Assembly: GCA_944387205.1 (NCBI GenBank)
Contig: CALXDZ010000009.1
Coordinates: forward strand, 1-40,615
Reading direction: 5' to 3'
DNA from: an uncultured Oscillospiraceae bacterium
GTDB lineage: Bacteria; Bacillota; Clostridia; Oscillospirales; Oscillospiraceae
DNA length: 40,615 nucleotides
Position numbers and translations under genes: made by a program. Position 1 is the stretch's first letter; each line of letters opens with the position of its first letter. A model generated the notes under the pieces. The model made no database searches. It worked only from the letters and a program-made list of their open reading frames with translations, and was not told the origin of the DNA. Positions 32,127-40,065 of this stretch are shown one piece after another.

Positions 32127-34079
32127 ATGGGAGTTGCTTTACTGATTTTCCTGGTGTTTTTCCCTATCGCCATGGGTGTGGCGGCCTTTCCTCTGGGACG
32201 GCGGGACAAGGATCTGCGGGACTGGTTTGTCATTGCTGTGACGGGAGTGGAGCTGGCGGCCGCTGGAGCACTGCTGCTCTTCCAGGGAGCGGAGGCCGCT
32301 CTGGCGGAGGTCTGCGGCTTTGGGCTGCACTTCCAGGCCAGTGCCTTCGGCACTCTGCTTGCCATCATTGCCGCCTTCTTGTGGCTGATGACGGCTCTGC
32401 CCTCCCGGGAGTACTTCCTCCACGCGGAGAGCCGCAACCGCTACTATATGTTCTATCTCATGACTCTGGGCGCGCTGATGGGCGTTTTCCTGTCGGCGGA
32501 TCTCTATACCACCTTTGTGTTCTTTGAGATGATGTCTTTCACCTCCTATGTGTGGGTGGTGCAGAACGAGACCCCTCAGGCCATCCGCGCAGCGGAGACC
32601 TATCTGGCGGTGGCGGTCATCGGCGGATTGACGTTGCTGATGGGACTGTTTCTGCTCTGGTCCCTGCTGGGCACTTTGCGGTTGGATGCGCTCTATGCCG
32701 CCGCGGCGGCCCTGCCGGAGGAGAAGCGGGGCCTGCTCTGGGCCGCCGGGCTCTGCTGCCTGGTGGGTTTCGGTGCCAAAGCGGGCATGTTCCCGCTGCA
32801 CATCTGGCTGCCCAAAGCCCATCCCGTGGCCCCTGCACCGGCCTCAGCCCTTCTCAGCGGCATCCTGACCAAGAGCGGCGTCTTTGGCATCCTGGCGGTG
32901 AGCCGCCTACTGTTCCCAGTGAATGTGGAGTGGAGCCGCCTGGTGCTGGTGCTGGGCGTGGTGACTATGCTGGGCGGCGCCATTCTGGCGGTGTTCTCCA
33001 TCGACCTCAAGCGGACCCTGGCCTGCTCCTCCATGTCCCAGATCGGCTTTATTCTGGTGGGTGTGGCCATGCAGGGCCTGCTGGGAGAGGAGAATGCCCT
33101 GGCCGCCTGGGGCACGGTGCTCCATATGATGAACCACTCTCTCATCAAGCTGGTGCTGTTTGTGGCCGCCGGCGTGGTGTACCTAGGCTGTCACTCCCTG
33201 GACCTCAACGAAGTCCGCGGCTTTGCCGGCAGTGACAAGCCCTGGCTGGGGACCGTATTCGTGGTGGGTGCGGCATCCATTGCCGGCGTGCCGGGCTTTT
33301 CGGGCTATGTCAGTAAGACGCTGCTCCATGAGAGCATTGTGGAGTACATCCACCATCTGGAAGCCATTGGCGCTGAAGCCACATACTACCGTCTGGTGGA
33401 GGTGCTGTTCCTCTTTGCCGGCGGACTGACGGCGGCCTATATGACCAAGCTGTGCGTGTGTCTGTGTCTGGACCCCAAAAAGCCGGGCCACCATGTGCCG
33501 CCGGATCCCTATATGAACCGCAAGACCATGACGTCCCTAACCATTGGCGCTGCGGCACTGCTGATTTTCGGCCTGCGGCCGGAGGGCACCATGGAGCCCA
33601 TTGCCCACTTTGCTGCCGAAACTTTAGGCGCTGGCACCCATGAGGGGGTCATCCACTACTTTGCCTGGACCAATCTCAAGGGCGCATTGATCTCCCTGGC
33701 CATCGGCGCCGTGGTGTATTTGTTGTTGATCCGCCGCTTCTTGATGAGCAAGGATTACAGCGGCCAGCCGGTGTATCTCAACCGCTGGCCCGACTGGGCA
33801 GACTTGGAAGATCGCATTTACCGGCCGGTGCTGTCGGCCCTGGCTTTCTGGGGTGCGGCCTTTGCCCGCACCCTGGCCTCTGTGGGCGACGCAGTGATCC
33901 GGGTGTTCCGGGACGCACTGCATTTCCGTGCCCCCGGCGTTATCCGTCCCAAGGGGGACGACGCTTTTGGTGTCTACGGCAACGACCCGGAGCGCAATGT
34001 GGTCACCGAGACCTTTGCCTTCGACCTTTTGATGGCGGGTATTGGTATCTTAGCGGTCATGGGTTATCTGCTGCTGTGA
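32127..34079 (+). CDS. Antiporter-like subunit 4 with C-terminal extension
   Basis: 650 residues. The core (about 1-500) has E134 (FVFFEMMSFTSYVWVVQ) and K218 (GFGAKAGMFPLHIWLPKAH), then APASALLSGILTKSGVF, closest in feel to HyfB/HycC/MbhH-type subunits. The last ~120 residues are extra: a helix at about 525-550, then a long amphipathic segment (NRWPDWADLEDRIYRPVLSA to VIRVFRDAL) and a final membrane helix. This recalls the lateral helix plus anchor of NuoL but is not proven homologous. Start ATG 32127 with AAGGGAGG. Last gene of the operon. Confidence 0.87.
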   Translation: MGVALLIFLVFFPIAMGVAAFPLGRRDKDLRDWFVIAVTGVELAAAGALLLFQGAEAALAEVCGFGLHFQASAFGTLLAIIAAFLWLMTALPSREYFLHAESRNRYYMFYLMTLGALMGVFLSADLYTTFVFFEMMSFTSYVWVVQNETPQAIRAAETYLAVAVIGGLTLLMGLFLLWSLLGTLRLDALYAAAAALPEEKRGLLWAAGLCCLVGFGAKAGMFPLHIWLPKAHPVAPAPASALLSGILTKSGVFGILAVSRLLFPVNVEWSRLVLVLGVVTMLGGAILAVFSIDLKRTLACSSMSQIGFILVGVAMQGLLGEENALAAWGTVLHMMNHSLIKLVLFVAAGVVYLGCHSLDLNEVRGFAGSDKPWLGTVFVVGAASIAGVPGFSGYVSKTLLHESIVEYIHHLEAIGAEATYYRLVEVLFLFAGGLTAAYMTKLCVCLCLDPKKPGHHVPPDPYMNRKTMTSLTIGAAALLIFGLRPEGTMEPIAHFAAETLGAGTHEGVIHYFAWTNLKGALISLAIGAVVYLLLIRRFLMSKDYSGQPVYLNRWPDWADLEDRIYRPVLSALAFWGAAFARTLASVGDAVIRVFRDALHFRAPGVIRPKGDDAFGVYGNDPERNVVTETFAFDLLMAGIGILAVMGYLLL

Positions 34080-34094
34080 AAAATAAAAAGCTTC

Positions 34095-34110
34095 GGAGCC
34101 AAACGGCTCC
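34095..34110 (+). terminator. Short hairpin just after the Mrp operon
   Basis: GGAGCC-AAAC-GGCTCC, 16 nt after the last stop. The following bases (ATCTCATAGG) have no T run, so termination here is doubtful. Confidence 0.3.
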
Positions 34111-34162
34111 ATCTCATAGGGAAACAAACTGAACCCCCAGGGGCACTACCGGTACGGAACAA

Positions 34163-34210
34163 ATGAAACAACCGCAAGTCATCTTTTCTGATGGCTTGCG
34201 GTTGTTTCAT
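34163..34210. terminator. Long 20-bp hairpin, probable terminator
   Basis: 34163-34182 pairs with 34191-34210 with a single T-G position and an 8-nt loop (CTTTTCTG). The sides are AAATGAAACAACC and GGTTGTTTCAT, giving A/T-rich ends that suit termination on either strand. It may end the Mrp transcript, or be one end of a lost mobile element. Confidence 0.6.
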
Positions 34211-34269
34211 ATACATCTTCTTTGTTCATGAAAAATCTGCTGCAACTTGGTTGGCATATTGCCCAGACT

Positions 34270-34548
34270 ACACTGTTCATTAATTATCAACGGGGGATAT
34301 GGACAATTTGATTATCAGCCTCTGTGGTCTGATGATAGACTATTACGCCAGGGATGTTGGTAAACAAACTGGTCCGTGTATTCCAGAAACAGTAGGAAAG
34401 TATTGTAATTACGCCACCATTTGGTTATTGGAAAGATTACAATACCGATATCACTGAACTTCATCCGAATGTATCGGAAGCAGTGCGGATCGTCTGTTCA
34501 CTGTATCACGAGATGAAGAAATTTCCCTCAGGCTCAGTGTTGAGATGA
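34270..34548 (+). pseudogene. Remnant of a serine site-specific recombinase
   Basis: Two frames carry adjacent pieces of a recombinase. From 34299: DNLIISLCGLMIDYYARDVGKQTG, compare the catalytic-domain end typically written DN-x-x-I/L-x-x-F-x-N-x-x-N-E-x-YARD-x-x-K. After a frameshift: PPFGYWKDYNTDITELHPNVSEAVRIVCSLYHEM (34408-34509), which follows the Recombinase-domain pattern P-[YF]-G-Y-x-K-D...E-A-x-x-V-R-x-I-F-x-L-Y. Just upstream, TTCATTAAT-TATCAACGG also resembles the RFINxND segment in yet another frame. The N-terminal catalytic serine region and most of the C-terminus are missing. The call is by pattern only, with at least one frameshift and early stops. Confidence 0.6.
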
Positions 34549-34586
34549 AAGGTTCTTGGCAACTCCGAGCGATGCTGCAGAGAAAT

Positions 34587-35134
34587 CTATGAGATAAGTA
34601 AAACCAGTAACATAACCTCCAACGCCGCACCTGCAAGGAACAGCGCCAGCGCGACAAGTAATCAGCAACGAATGGTCATGACCACCGTGTTTCGAAGTCC
34701 ATGGACCGGAACAGGGACGGCTATTTTGGCACCAATCCCCACCAATCCCAGAGAAAAGCAGGTCATCTCGTTGCTGAGGATGATGGACAGGGCAAAGAAG
34801 AGCAGTAGGGGCGAGCCACTCAAAGATCCCGCGGGGTAGAATGCACAGAAGAATAGCGCCGGGCGTCAGCTCCAACAGCAGATATTTGAGGGTGGCAATG
34901 ATTTTGCTCATCGTAGTCGTAGCTATCCCAGAACAGAGGAATCAGGCCCACCGACACCGTAAGAGGGCTCTTTTGAGGTTTTCTTACCAAATAAAAAAGG
35001 AATATACAGCCATATCGGCTTTCTGCGCTGGCGGCATAGTTCATATATCGGTCGCTTTCGCTTGCGTTGAATCCGCGGAACGCCGCCACTTCTGCAAGGA
35101 ACAAAACCGCAAATCCAATCGTCGGCCGGTTCAC
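34587..35134 (-). pseudogene. Decayed SpoIIM/DUF95-like membrane protein gene
   Basis: The minus strand carries hydrophobic segments broken over two or three frames: NRPTIGFAVLFLAEVAAF (near 35134); then IIATLKYLLLELTPGAILLC-ILPRGIFEWLAPTALL (about 34910-34800); a shift to LFFALSII, ending at a TGA (about 34667); then LLVALALFLAGAALEVMLLV in frame to TAG at 34587. The block L-P-[RH]-G-I-F-E and the final L-A-G-A-x-L-E-V are how SpoIIM-type (stage II sporulation protein M, COG1300) proteins look. Two frameshifts and a stop make it non-functional. Its GC content is intermediate between the Mrp operon and the AT-rich island. Confidence 0.5.
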
Positions 35135-35195
35135 CTTGGGAAAGAGCCATTACTTTAACAGTTCCTTCGGTGCTACCACCTACTGATCTATTGAA

Positions 35196-36308
35196 TTAAT
35201 TGCGGCAAAGGTTTATACAGTCATCGCAAATAATCCGAGCCAAGTCATCTCGACTGGGCTTATCTATTTTTATAGTCCTTCTTGCGTGGTTCATGGTTAT
35301 ATCATCGTAGATATTCCTTACAAGTCTGCCATTAGAAAAATTTTTCTCCTTGCCTTCTACTTGCTTCAGAAGAATGTTATAGACGTAATCTTGCACATCC
35401 TCCGCTAAAATGTAATCATTTTCATCACATAGTTTAATAAACATACTCAGCAATTCTTCTGCTGAGTAATCTGGAAATTCGATAAAGGTATTGAAACGAG
35501 ACTTTAGTCCAGGGTTTGATGCAAAGAAATGATTCATCGGCTCTGTATATCCAGCAACAATTACAACCAGATCATCCCTGTAATCCTCAAGTGCTTTTGT
35601 AAGCTCAGTAAGACACTCTCGCCCATAAGAATCACTGTGGTCGTTTTCTGTGATGCTGTACGCTTCATCAATAAACAAAACGCCACCTTTTGCTTCATCG
35701 ATGACCTTTTTGACTTTAAGTGCAGTTTGACCTTGGTAGCCAGCAATCAAATCAGTTCTGGAAACTTCAACAAAATGTCCTTTGGATAAGAGCCCTATCT
35801 GTTTATAAATCCGCCCAACAATACGGGCAACTGTTGTTTTACCTGTTCCGGGATTTCCTGTAAAAGCAAGGTGCATTGTCCCCTTGTGGGAATGTAATCC
35901 TTGCTCTTCCCTGAGCATCTGGACAGTTTGAAAGGCTATAAGGTCATTCACTTTTGCTTTGACGCTTTCTAAACCAATCAGCCTATTCAAGTCCTCAAGA
36001 AGTTCGTCAAGTGAACGAGTATCGTCATCGACGCCTAACGCCTTGTCTTGTGATTCGAGAATATAGTGATAGCCATAAAATTTCATTATGCTATCTTTTA
36101 AGGCATTGGCAAGACGCTTCAAGTCTTTCGATGACTCGGCTGACTTGATAAGTTTGGATGTATGATTGATTAGGTATACTGTTGACGAATTATCGTGATC
36201 TTCAACAACAGCTGATGCTGCTCTGGCGATTTCCCCATAAGAATTTGTTACAGCATCCAGTTTGGATGCATAATCCAGTATTTCCGCTTTGAAAACATTG
36301 TCCCTCAT
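35196..36308 (-). CDS. CbxX/SpoVK-type AAA+ ATPase
   Basis: 370 residues. Residues 1-95 are a helical N-terminal domain I cannot assign; 105-370 is an AAA+ module of the CbxX/CfqX (also EccA and SpoVK) clade. LIGLESVKAKV opens it. Walker A GNPGTGKT (151-158), pore-loop-like GYQGQT (190-195), Walker B VLFIDEA (210-216), VVIVAGY (248-254) as sensor 1, and NPGLKSRF (265-272) with the arginine finger. Such ATPases form hexamers that remodel a partner protein by threading part of it. Its ATG follows the stop of the coiled-coil gene without a gap (TAA then ATG), so the two are coupled. The gene is AT-rich relative to the core genes. The partner is presumably one of the three upstream proteins. Confidence 0.88.
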   Translation of the reverse strand: MRDNVFKAEILDYASKLDAVTNSYGEIARAASAVVEDHDNSSTVYLINHTSKLIKSAESSKDLKRLANALKDSIMKFYGYHYILESQDKALGVDDDTRSLDELLEDLNRLIGLESVKAKVNDLIAFQTVQMLREEQGLHSHKGTMHLAFTGNPGTGKTTVARIVGRIYKQIGLLSKGHFVEVSRTDLIAGYQGQTALKVKKVIDEAKGGVLFIDEAYSITENDHSDSYGRECLTELTKALEDYRDDLVVIVAGYTEPMNHFFASNPGLKSRFNTFIEFPDYSAEELLSMFIKLCDENDYILAEDVQDYVYNILLKQVEGKEKNFSNGRLVRNIYDDITMNHARRTIKIDKPSRDDLARIICDDCINLCRN

Positions 36309-37880
36309 TTACAATACACCCAATACATTCAATAATAACTGAACGATGGTTAAGGCCACCGCTCCGCCAGCCACAATATAGGAAGACTTCACTTTCTGCT
36401 TAATAGTAGCAACTTGCTCATTGAGAGCAGCCTTTTCTTCTTCAAGCAACTTGATTGCTCTTTCCCAATTAGCAGATTGTTCATTGGAAACCTGTTCAAG
36501 AATTGCCGACTGGTTTTCAGATAACTGTTCGAATGCTTCTTTCTGTGTTTTTTCAATTCTACTTAGAGTCAAGGCCTGTTCATTGGCTAAGGCTTCATGC
36601 CTTTCTTTTTGAGCGCCCTCGATAGCGGATAATTGTTCTCGTTGCTCGTTGATCAATTGCTCAACAACCTTGGCATAAGATTTTTCAATGTCACACAATT
36701 TTGCGGTTTGTTCTTCGGAAATTATTCTAATTCGTTTACCGAAATCCTCACGTAAATCAGAGGCTAATTTATTGATTTTTTCAAAGAATTTCGCCTGTTC
36801 TTCTTGTGACCCTCGAAGCACCTTGTCAAAAGCAGAGATAGCCTGGCACTGAACTTCAACGGATTTACTTATGCCATCGATATCTCTGGCAACAATCTCG
36901 CTATTATCCCACAATATATCAATGTCTTTGATATGTTTAAGATTGGAAAGAGCGTCACAATATTCACGAACAGATTTGAGCGCAGCCATATACTCGGCTT
37001 GCTGCTCAGATACCTTTGCGAACTCCTTTTTGCTTTTTTCAAGGTCGGTATGGATGCTATCCACATCTTTGATGTGTTTCAGTTTTGAAAGCCCTGCTAT
37101 GTAGTTGCTAAGTTCCTTGGACAGTTTCGCTTGTTTCTCAATCAGTTCCCAAGCCTTATCAATATCAGTCAAGTGCTTGAGTTTTTCAATATCCGCCTTA
37201 AACTTTTTCAAAACAGCGATAGATTGCCTGTGTTGCTCGATAAGTTCCTTAATATCTTTGCGGTCTTTCTGTTCCTCTATGCTCACTTTCTCAGCAGCCT
37301 TAATAGAAGCTACAATGCCAGAAATATAATCTTTGTCAAGGTACTCAAATGCCTTATATACTTGACCAAACTCGTCAACAAGTCCCTTGCTAAGATGGTT
37401 GAGATTGATAAGATAATCTTGAATTTGTGTCGTTATTCGGTTCAATTCTGAACCCGTAACCTTGTGGTCTCCAAGATTAAACAAACCGCCATCAGAAGGA
37501 ACTCTGCTCAATTCGACTTCCTCTTTGGCCTGCTCTGTATATTTTCTCAAAGAATTTTTTGCTTCTTGGAAGTCATGTTCTCTAATAACAAGGAAAGTAC
37601 TTGGGCTATCGGCAGTGACACTTTCGGATGCAGTTTCACCATTGCCTTCTAATCGAGAAACCGCCTCCAACGCCTCCTTGAAATTTTGGCCCGCAGCTTT
37701 TTTGTACCACTTTATCGCAACTTCCGGCTTGTTATTAACTTTTTCATGCCATAGCGCAAGACAATACTGTGCGGAACAATTGCCGCCTATTGCCGCCTTG
37801 AGCATTTCAGAATATTCTTCATCCTCTTTCCTGAGTGCCTCGACATTAACACCTCGCGCATATATTTGGTCCCAATCCAT
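36309..37880 (-). CDS. Tail-anchored coiled-coil protein with one Sel1-like repeat
   Basis: 523 residues. Residues 28-78 look like one Sel1/TPR-like repeat (SAQYCLALWHEKVNN, then VAIKWYKKAAGQNFKEAL). A linker follows, then long helices, about 145-495, rich in Glu, Lys and Gln. Three copies of an LKH-[IL]-x-D-[IV]-D motif occur at 234-241, 267-274 and 314-321, and NEQ-type heptads recur at about 411-470. The C-terminal SSYIVAGGAVALTIVQLLLNVLGVL (499-523) is a single membrane anchor, so the body should face the cytoplasm. ATG 37880 with GGGGA about 9 nt upstream; a GTG at 37904 would contain the ribosome site. No enzyme motif was seen. I do not recognise the family. Confidence 0.8.
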   Translation of the reverse strand: MDWDQIYARGVNVEALRKEDEEYSEMLKAAIGGNCSAQYCLALWHEKVNNKPEVAIKWYKKAAGQNFKEALEAVSRLEGNGETASESVTADSPSTFLVIREHDFQEAKNSLRKYTEQAKEEVELSRVPSDGGLFNLGDHKVTGSELNRITTQIQDYLINLNHLSKGLVDEFGQVYKAFEYLDKDYISGIVASIKAAEKVSIEEQKDRKDIKELIEQHRQSIAVLKKFKADIEKLKHLTDIDKAWELIEKQAKLSKELSNYIAGLSKLKHIKDVDSIHTDLEKSKKEFAKVSEQQAEYMAALKSVREYCDALSNLKHIKDIDILWDNSEIVARDIDGISKSVEVQCQAISAFDKVLRGSQEEQAKFFEKINKLASDLREDFGKRIRIISEEQTAKLCDIEKSYAKVVEQLINEQREQLSAIEGAQKERHEALANEQALTLSRIEKTQKEAFEQLSENQSAILEQVSNEQSANWERAIKLLEEEKAALNEQVATIKQKVKSSYIVAGGAVALTIVQLLLNVLGVL

Positions 37881-37968
37881 TGGTATAGTCCCCTTTCTTC
37901 CCACAGTTCACAAACATCGTTAGGGATCTTTCGTGTTTACTCTTACAGAGCCACGATGCAGTGCGGCC

Positions 37969-38340
37969 TTAATTCAGCAAATCATCGAGTTCTTTGCTTG
38001 TATTCCCAAGCAATTCGCTATTCTCTGTGATGACTTCATCATTAGTTTCTTTGAAAATTGTGTTTAACGATTCTTCCATAACTCTCGCTGCTTCACCATG
38101 TCTCTCCCTGACAGAATGGACAATAGCTGCTTTCGCTTTATAAACCTCATCAGCGGTGGTTGAGCGAGCTTTCAGCGATTCCGATTCAGGAACATCATTT
38201 GCGGCAGAAGAGTCCTCACTGGGACTCGGTTTCTTGCTATAACCTCTGTCCATAGGCTTGCTGAAATGCTTATAAATTTCATAAGCAATCACGCCAGCCA
38301 CCACAATACCCCCGATAATGAAAAATGCGCGTCCCTTCAT
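37969..38340 (-). CDS. Small single-pass membrane protein with shared C-terminal tail
   Basis: 123 residues. An N-terminal helix (FFIIGGIVVAGVIAYEIY, 6-23) with a basic flank on both sides, a Ser/Pro-rich linker (30-60) and a helical C-terminal part. The tail SLNTIFKETNDEV...SKELDDLLN (91-123) resembles the end of the next upstream protein (AMATIFREDEED...ADDLADLLS): T-I-F-[KR]-E, an acidic gap, then [DE]-L-x-D-L-L-[NS]. GGAAGGAG precedes ATG 38340; only 14 nt separate it from the 563-aa gene. Function unknown; likely a partner in the same membrane assembly. Confidence 0.75.
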   Translation of the reverse strand: MKGRAFFIIGGIVVAGVIAYEIYKHFSKPMDRGYSKKPSPSEDSSAANDVPESESLKARSTTADEVYKAKAAIVHSVRERHGEAARVMEESLNTIFKETNDEVITENSELLGNTSKELDDLLN

Positions 38341-38354
38341 TTTGAACTCCTTCC

Positions 38355-40046
38355 TCAGCTAAGCAAATCTGCCAAGTCATCAGCAGTTGAACTCAAACTA
38401 TCTGGATTATCCTCTTCATCTTCACGGAAAATGGTTGCCATGGCCTCACTAATGATGTCCTTAGCCTGTTCACGAGTCTCCTTCATAGTGCGCAAAGCAT
38501 CTTCTTTGGTATGGACCATCTTTTGAACCTTGACTTCAATGAGCTTGTCCTGCGTTTGCAGTATTTCATTTTTCTTGTCGATTTGAGCGTCCAAATTGGC
38601 ATTTTTCTGTTGTCTTGCAACATACTTGTTGATTAGGTTAATGGCGATTGCGCCAATAACGCCGCAGACGATCGCCCCCATAAGCATACCAATTAGATTG
38701 GCAGGGCTACCAAGAATCGGAATATTTACGCCTAAGCCCGGCAATAGAGCAACGAGTCCTTTTTCAATGAATTCGCCAAGCACAATTGCTCCGATTCCAC
38801 TAAGGCCAGTTACAACAATAATGCCAACTTGAGGTAAAAGGTAGCTTAAAGGTTTTCCCCTGTTCTCTGGTTTCTGCAAATATTGAACCGCTTCTTTGAG
38901 GGATTGCCAGCCTTGCTTTAGCAACGTAAATACCTTTTTAACAGTGCCTACAACTGGACCAACAATGGACGTGACAATTGTCGTTATCACAGAATCTGAA
39001 GTGCTGACAAGGAGACCTTTGAGCTTGCCTACAAAGGAACGGATTGCCATTTTAATATGCTCAAGCAGTGTATTCAAACTTTTTTCCGCCGATTTGAGCC
39101 ACAGAACGAGCTTTCCTATAACTTCTTTCGCCAGTGCAGCAAGAATTGCCATAAGGGCTGTACGAAGTGCTTTTCCCCCAATGCGGAAGGCTTCCTCCTT
39201 CTGGGACTTTTTCCCTGCCTCAATAGACTTTTGTTCCGCCTCTTTTTTCTGCTTTTCGTACTCATCACGAGCTTCAGCATCTTTTTGACGCAATTTTGCA
39301 TCGTCTTCTGCACTTATATCAAAAATCTCATTTGGCTTTTGACCTTTTGAATTAGGGTTATCAAGCCAATCTGTCATTGACATGTCTCCCTTTGAACGAT
39401 TGAGACTCGAATCCATCTCATTCAAATTTGCATCACTATTGGCAAATGCAATCTGCTCATCTTTTGTCATATGGGCATTTGCGGTCGGGTCTCTAATAAT
39501 TTCTGCGGCGGAAACAGTATGATCCATATCTGTGTGTTTTTCTGCAGAACCTGTCGGGCGACCATCGTCAAATGCTTTCCTTGCTCCTTTGACTAAAGTC
39601 GCTTCTTCTTTTCCTGCCCTTGTTTGATGTGTTACAACATTACCATTTTCATCTTTTACAAAATTAGATTGCCAATCATCATATCTCTGCTGATAATCAA
39701 TTTCAGTATTATGCTTTGCAATTTTGCCTTTTGCAAAATTTTCTGTGGTTTGAATATGGGCTTCTTTTCTCAAATCCAAATGAAGTCCTCTGTTTTCTTT
39801 AATAAAATCTTCACCTGCAGTTGTAGCAACCTGATTCATAAATTGCTCCCAAACCACATTTAAGATTGTTTCACCGAGGTGGTCTGGATTGTTTATATGT
39901 TCACGCTCCTCCTGCAAAAAAGTAAGATCTTCAAATTGTTCTTCAAGTTCAGTTTCCAAACTTTGTTCAAGCTCGTCCAAAGATACTTCCTTAGCTTCAA
40001 AATCCATAGCGTCCAAAACGGCATTTTCATTTTTTGATGTCAACAT
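38355..40046 (-). CDS. Membrane protein with HNH-like segment and C-terminal tail, unrecognised
   Basis: 563 residues. An acidic N-terminus (1-55) is followed by a soluble domain. At 171-221 it reads HTDMDHTVSAAEI, then FANSDANL, then LNRSKGD, which follows the D-H...N...[NH]-x-S-K-G layout of HNH/colicin-type nuclease folds (D175/H176, N203/N207, N216), although the third metal His is replaced. Then a charged helix (255-287) and four to five hydrophobic segments (about 290-318, 338-376, 402-438, 448-474) lead to a helical C-terminus whose last ~35 residues resemble the 123-aa protein. ATG 40046 has GGGGGAGG 7 nt upstream. No signal peptide. The family is unknown to me; a pore-forming or nuclease effector is only a guess. 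Confidence 0.78.
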   Translation of the reverse strand: MLTSKNENAVLDAMDFEAKEVSLDELEQSLETELEEQFEDLTFLQEEREHINNPDHLGETILNVVWEQFMNQVATTAGEDFIKENRGLHLDLRKEAHIQTTENFAKGKIAKHNTEIDYQQRYDDWQSNFVKDENGNVVTHQTRAGKEEATLVKGARKAFDDGRPTGSAEKHTDMDHTVSAAEIIRDPTANAHMTKDEQIAFANSDANLNEMDSSLNRSKGDMSMTDWLDNPNSKGQKPNEIFDISAEDDAKLRQKDAEARDEYEKQKKEAEQKSIEAGKKSQKEEAFRIGGKALRTALMAILAALAKEVIGKLVLWLKSAEKSLNTLLEHIKMAIRSFVGKLKGLLVSTSDSVITTIVTSIVGPVVGTVKKVFTLLKQGWQSLKEAVQYLQKPENRGKPLSYLLPQVGIIVVTGLSGIGAIVLGEFIEKGLVALLPGLGVNIPILGSPANLIGMLMGAIVCGVIGAIAINLINKYVARQQKNANLDAQIDKKNEILQTQDKLIEVKVQKMVHTKEDALRTMKETREQAKDIISEAMATIFREDEEDNPDSLSSTADDLADLLS

Positions 40047-40065
40047 AGCAAATCCTCCCCCGAAA

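Noticed and set aside
34841..35158. Plus-strand frame of about 105 codons
   Set aside because: It is antisense to the decayed SpoIIM-like gene and shows no start signal or recognisable domain.
35196..36308. Assignment of the AAA+ gene to a type VII secretion system (EccA)
   Set aside because: The AAA+ clade is shared with EccA, but no WXG100, EccC FtsK-like ATPase or other T7SS component is in the window.
37881..37968. Internal promoter between the 123-aa and coiled-coil genes
   Set aside because: No -35/-10 pair with correct spacing was found in the 88-nt gap.
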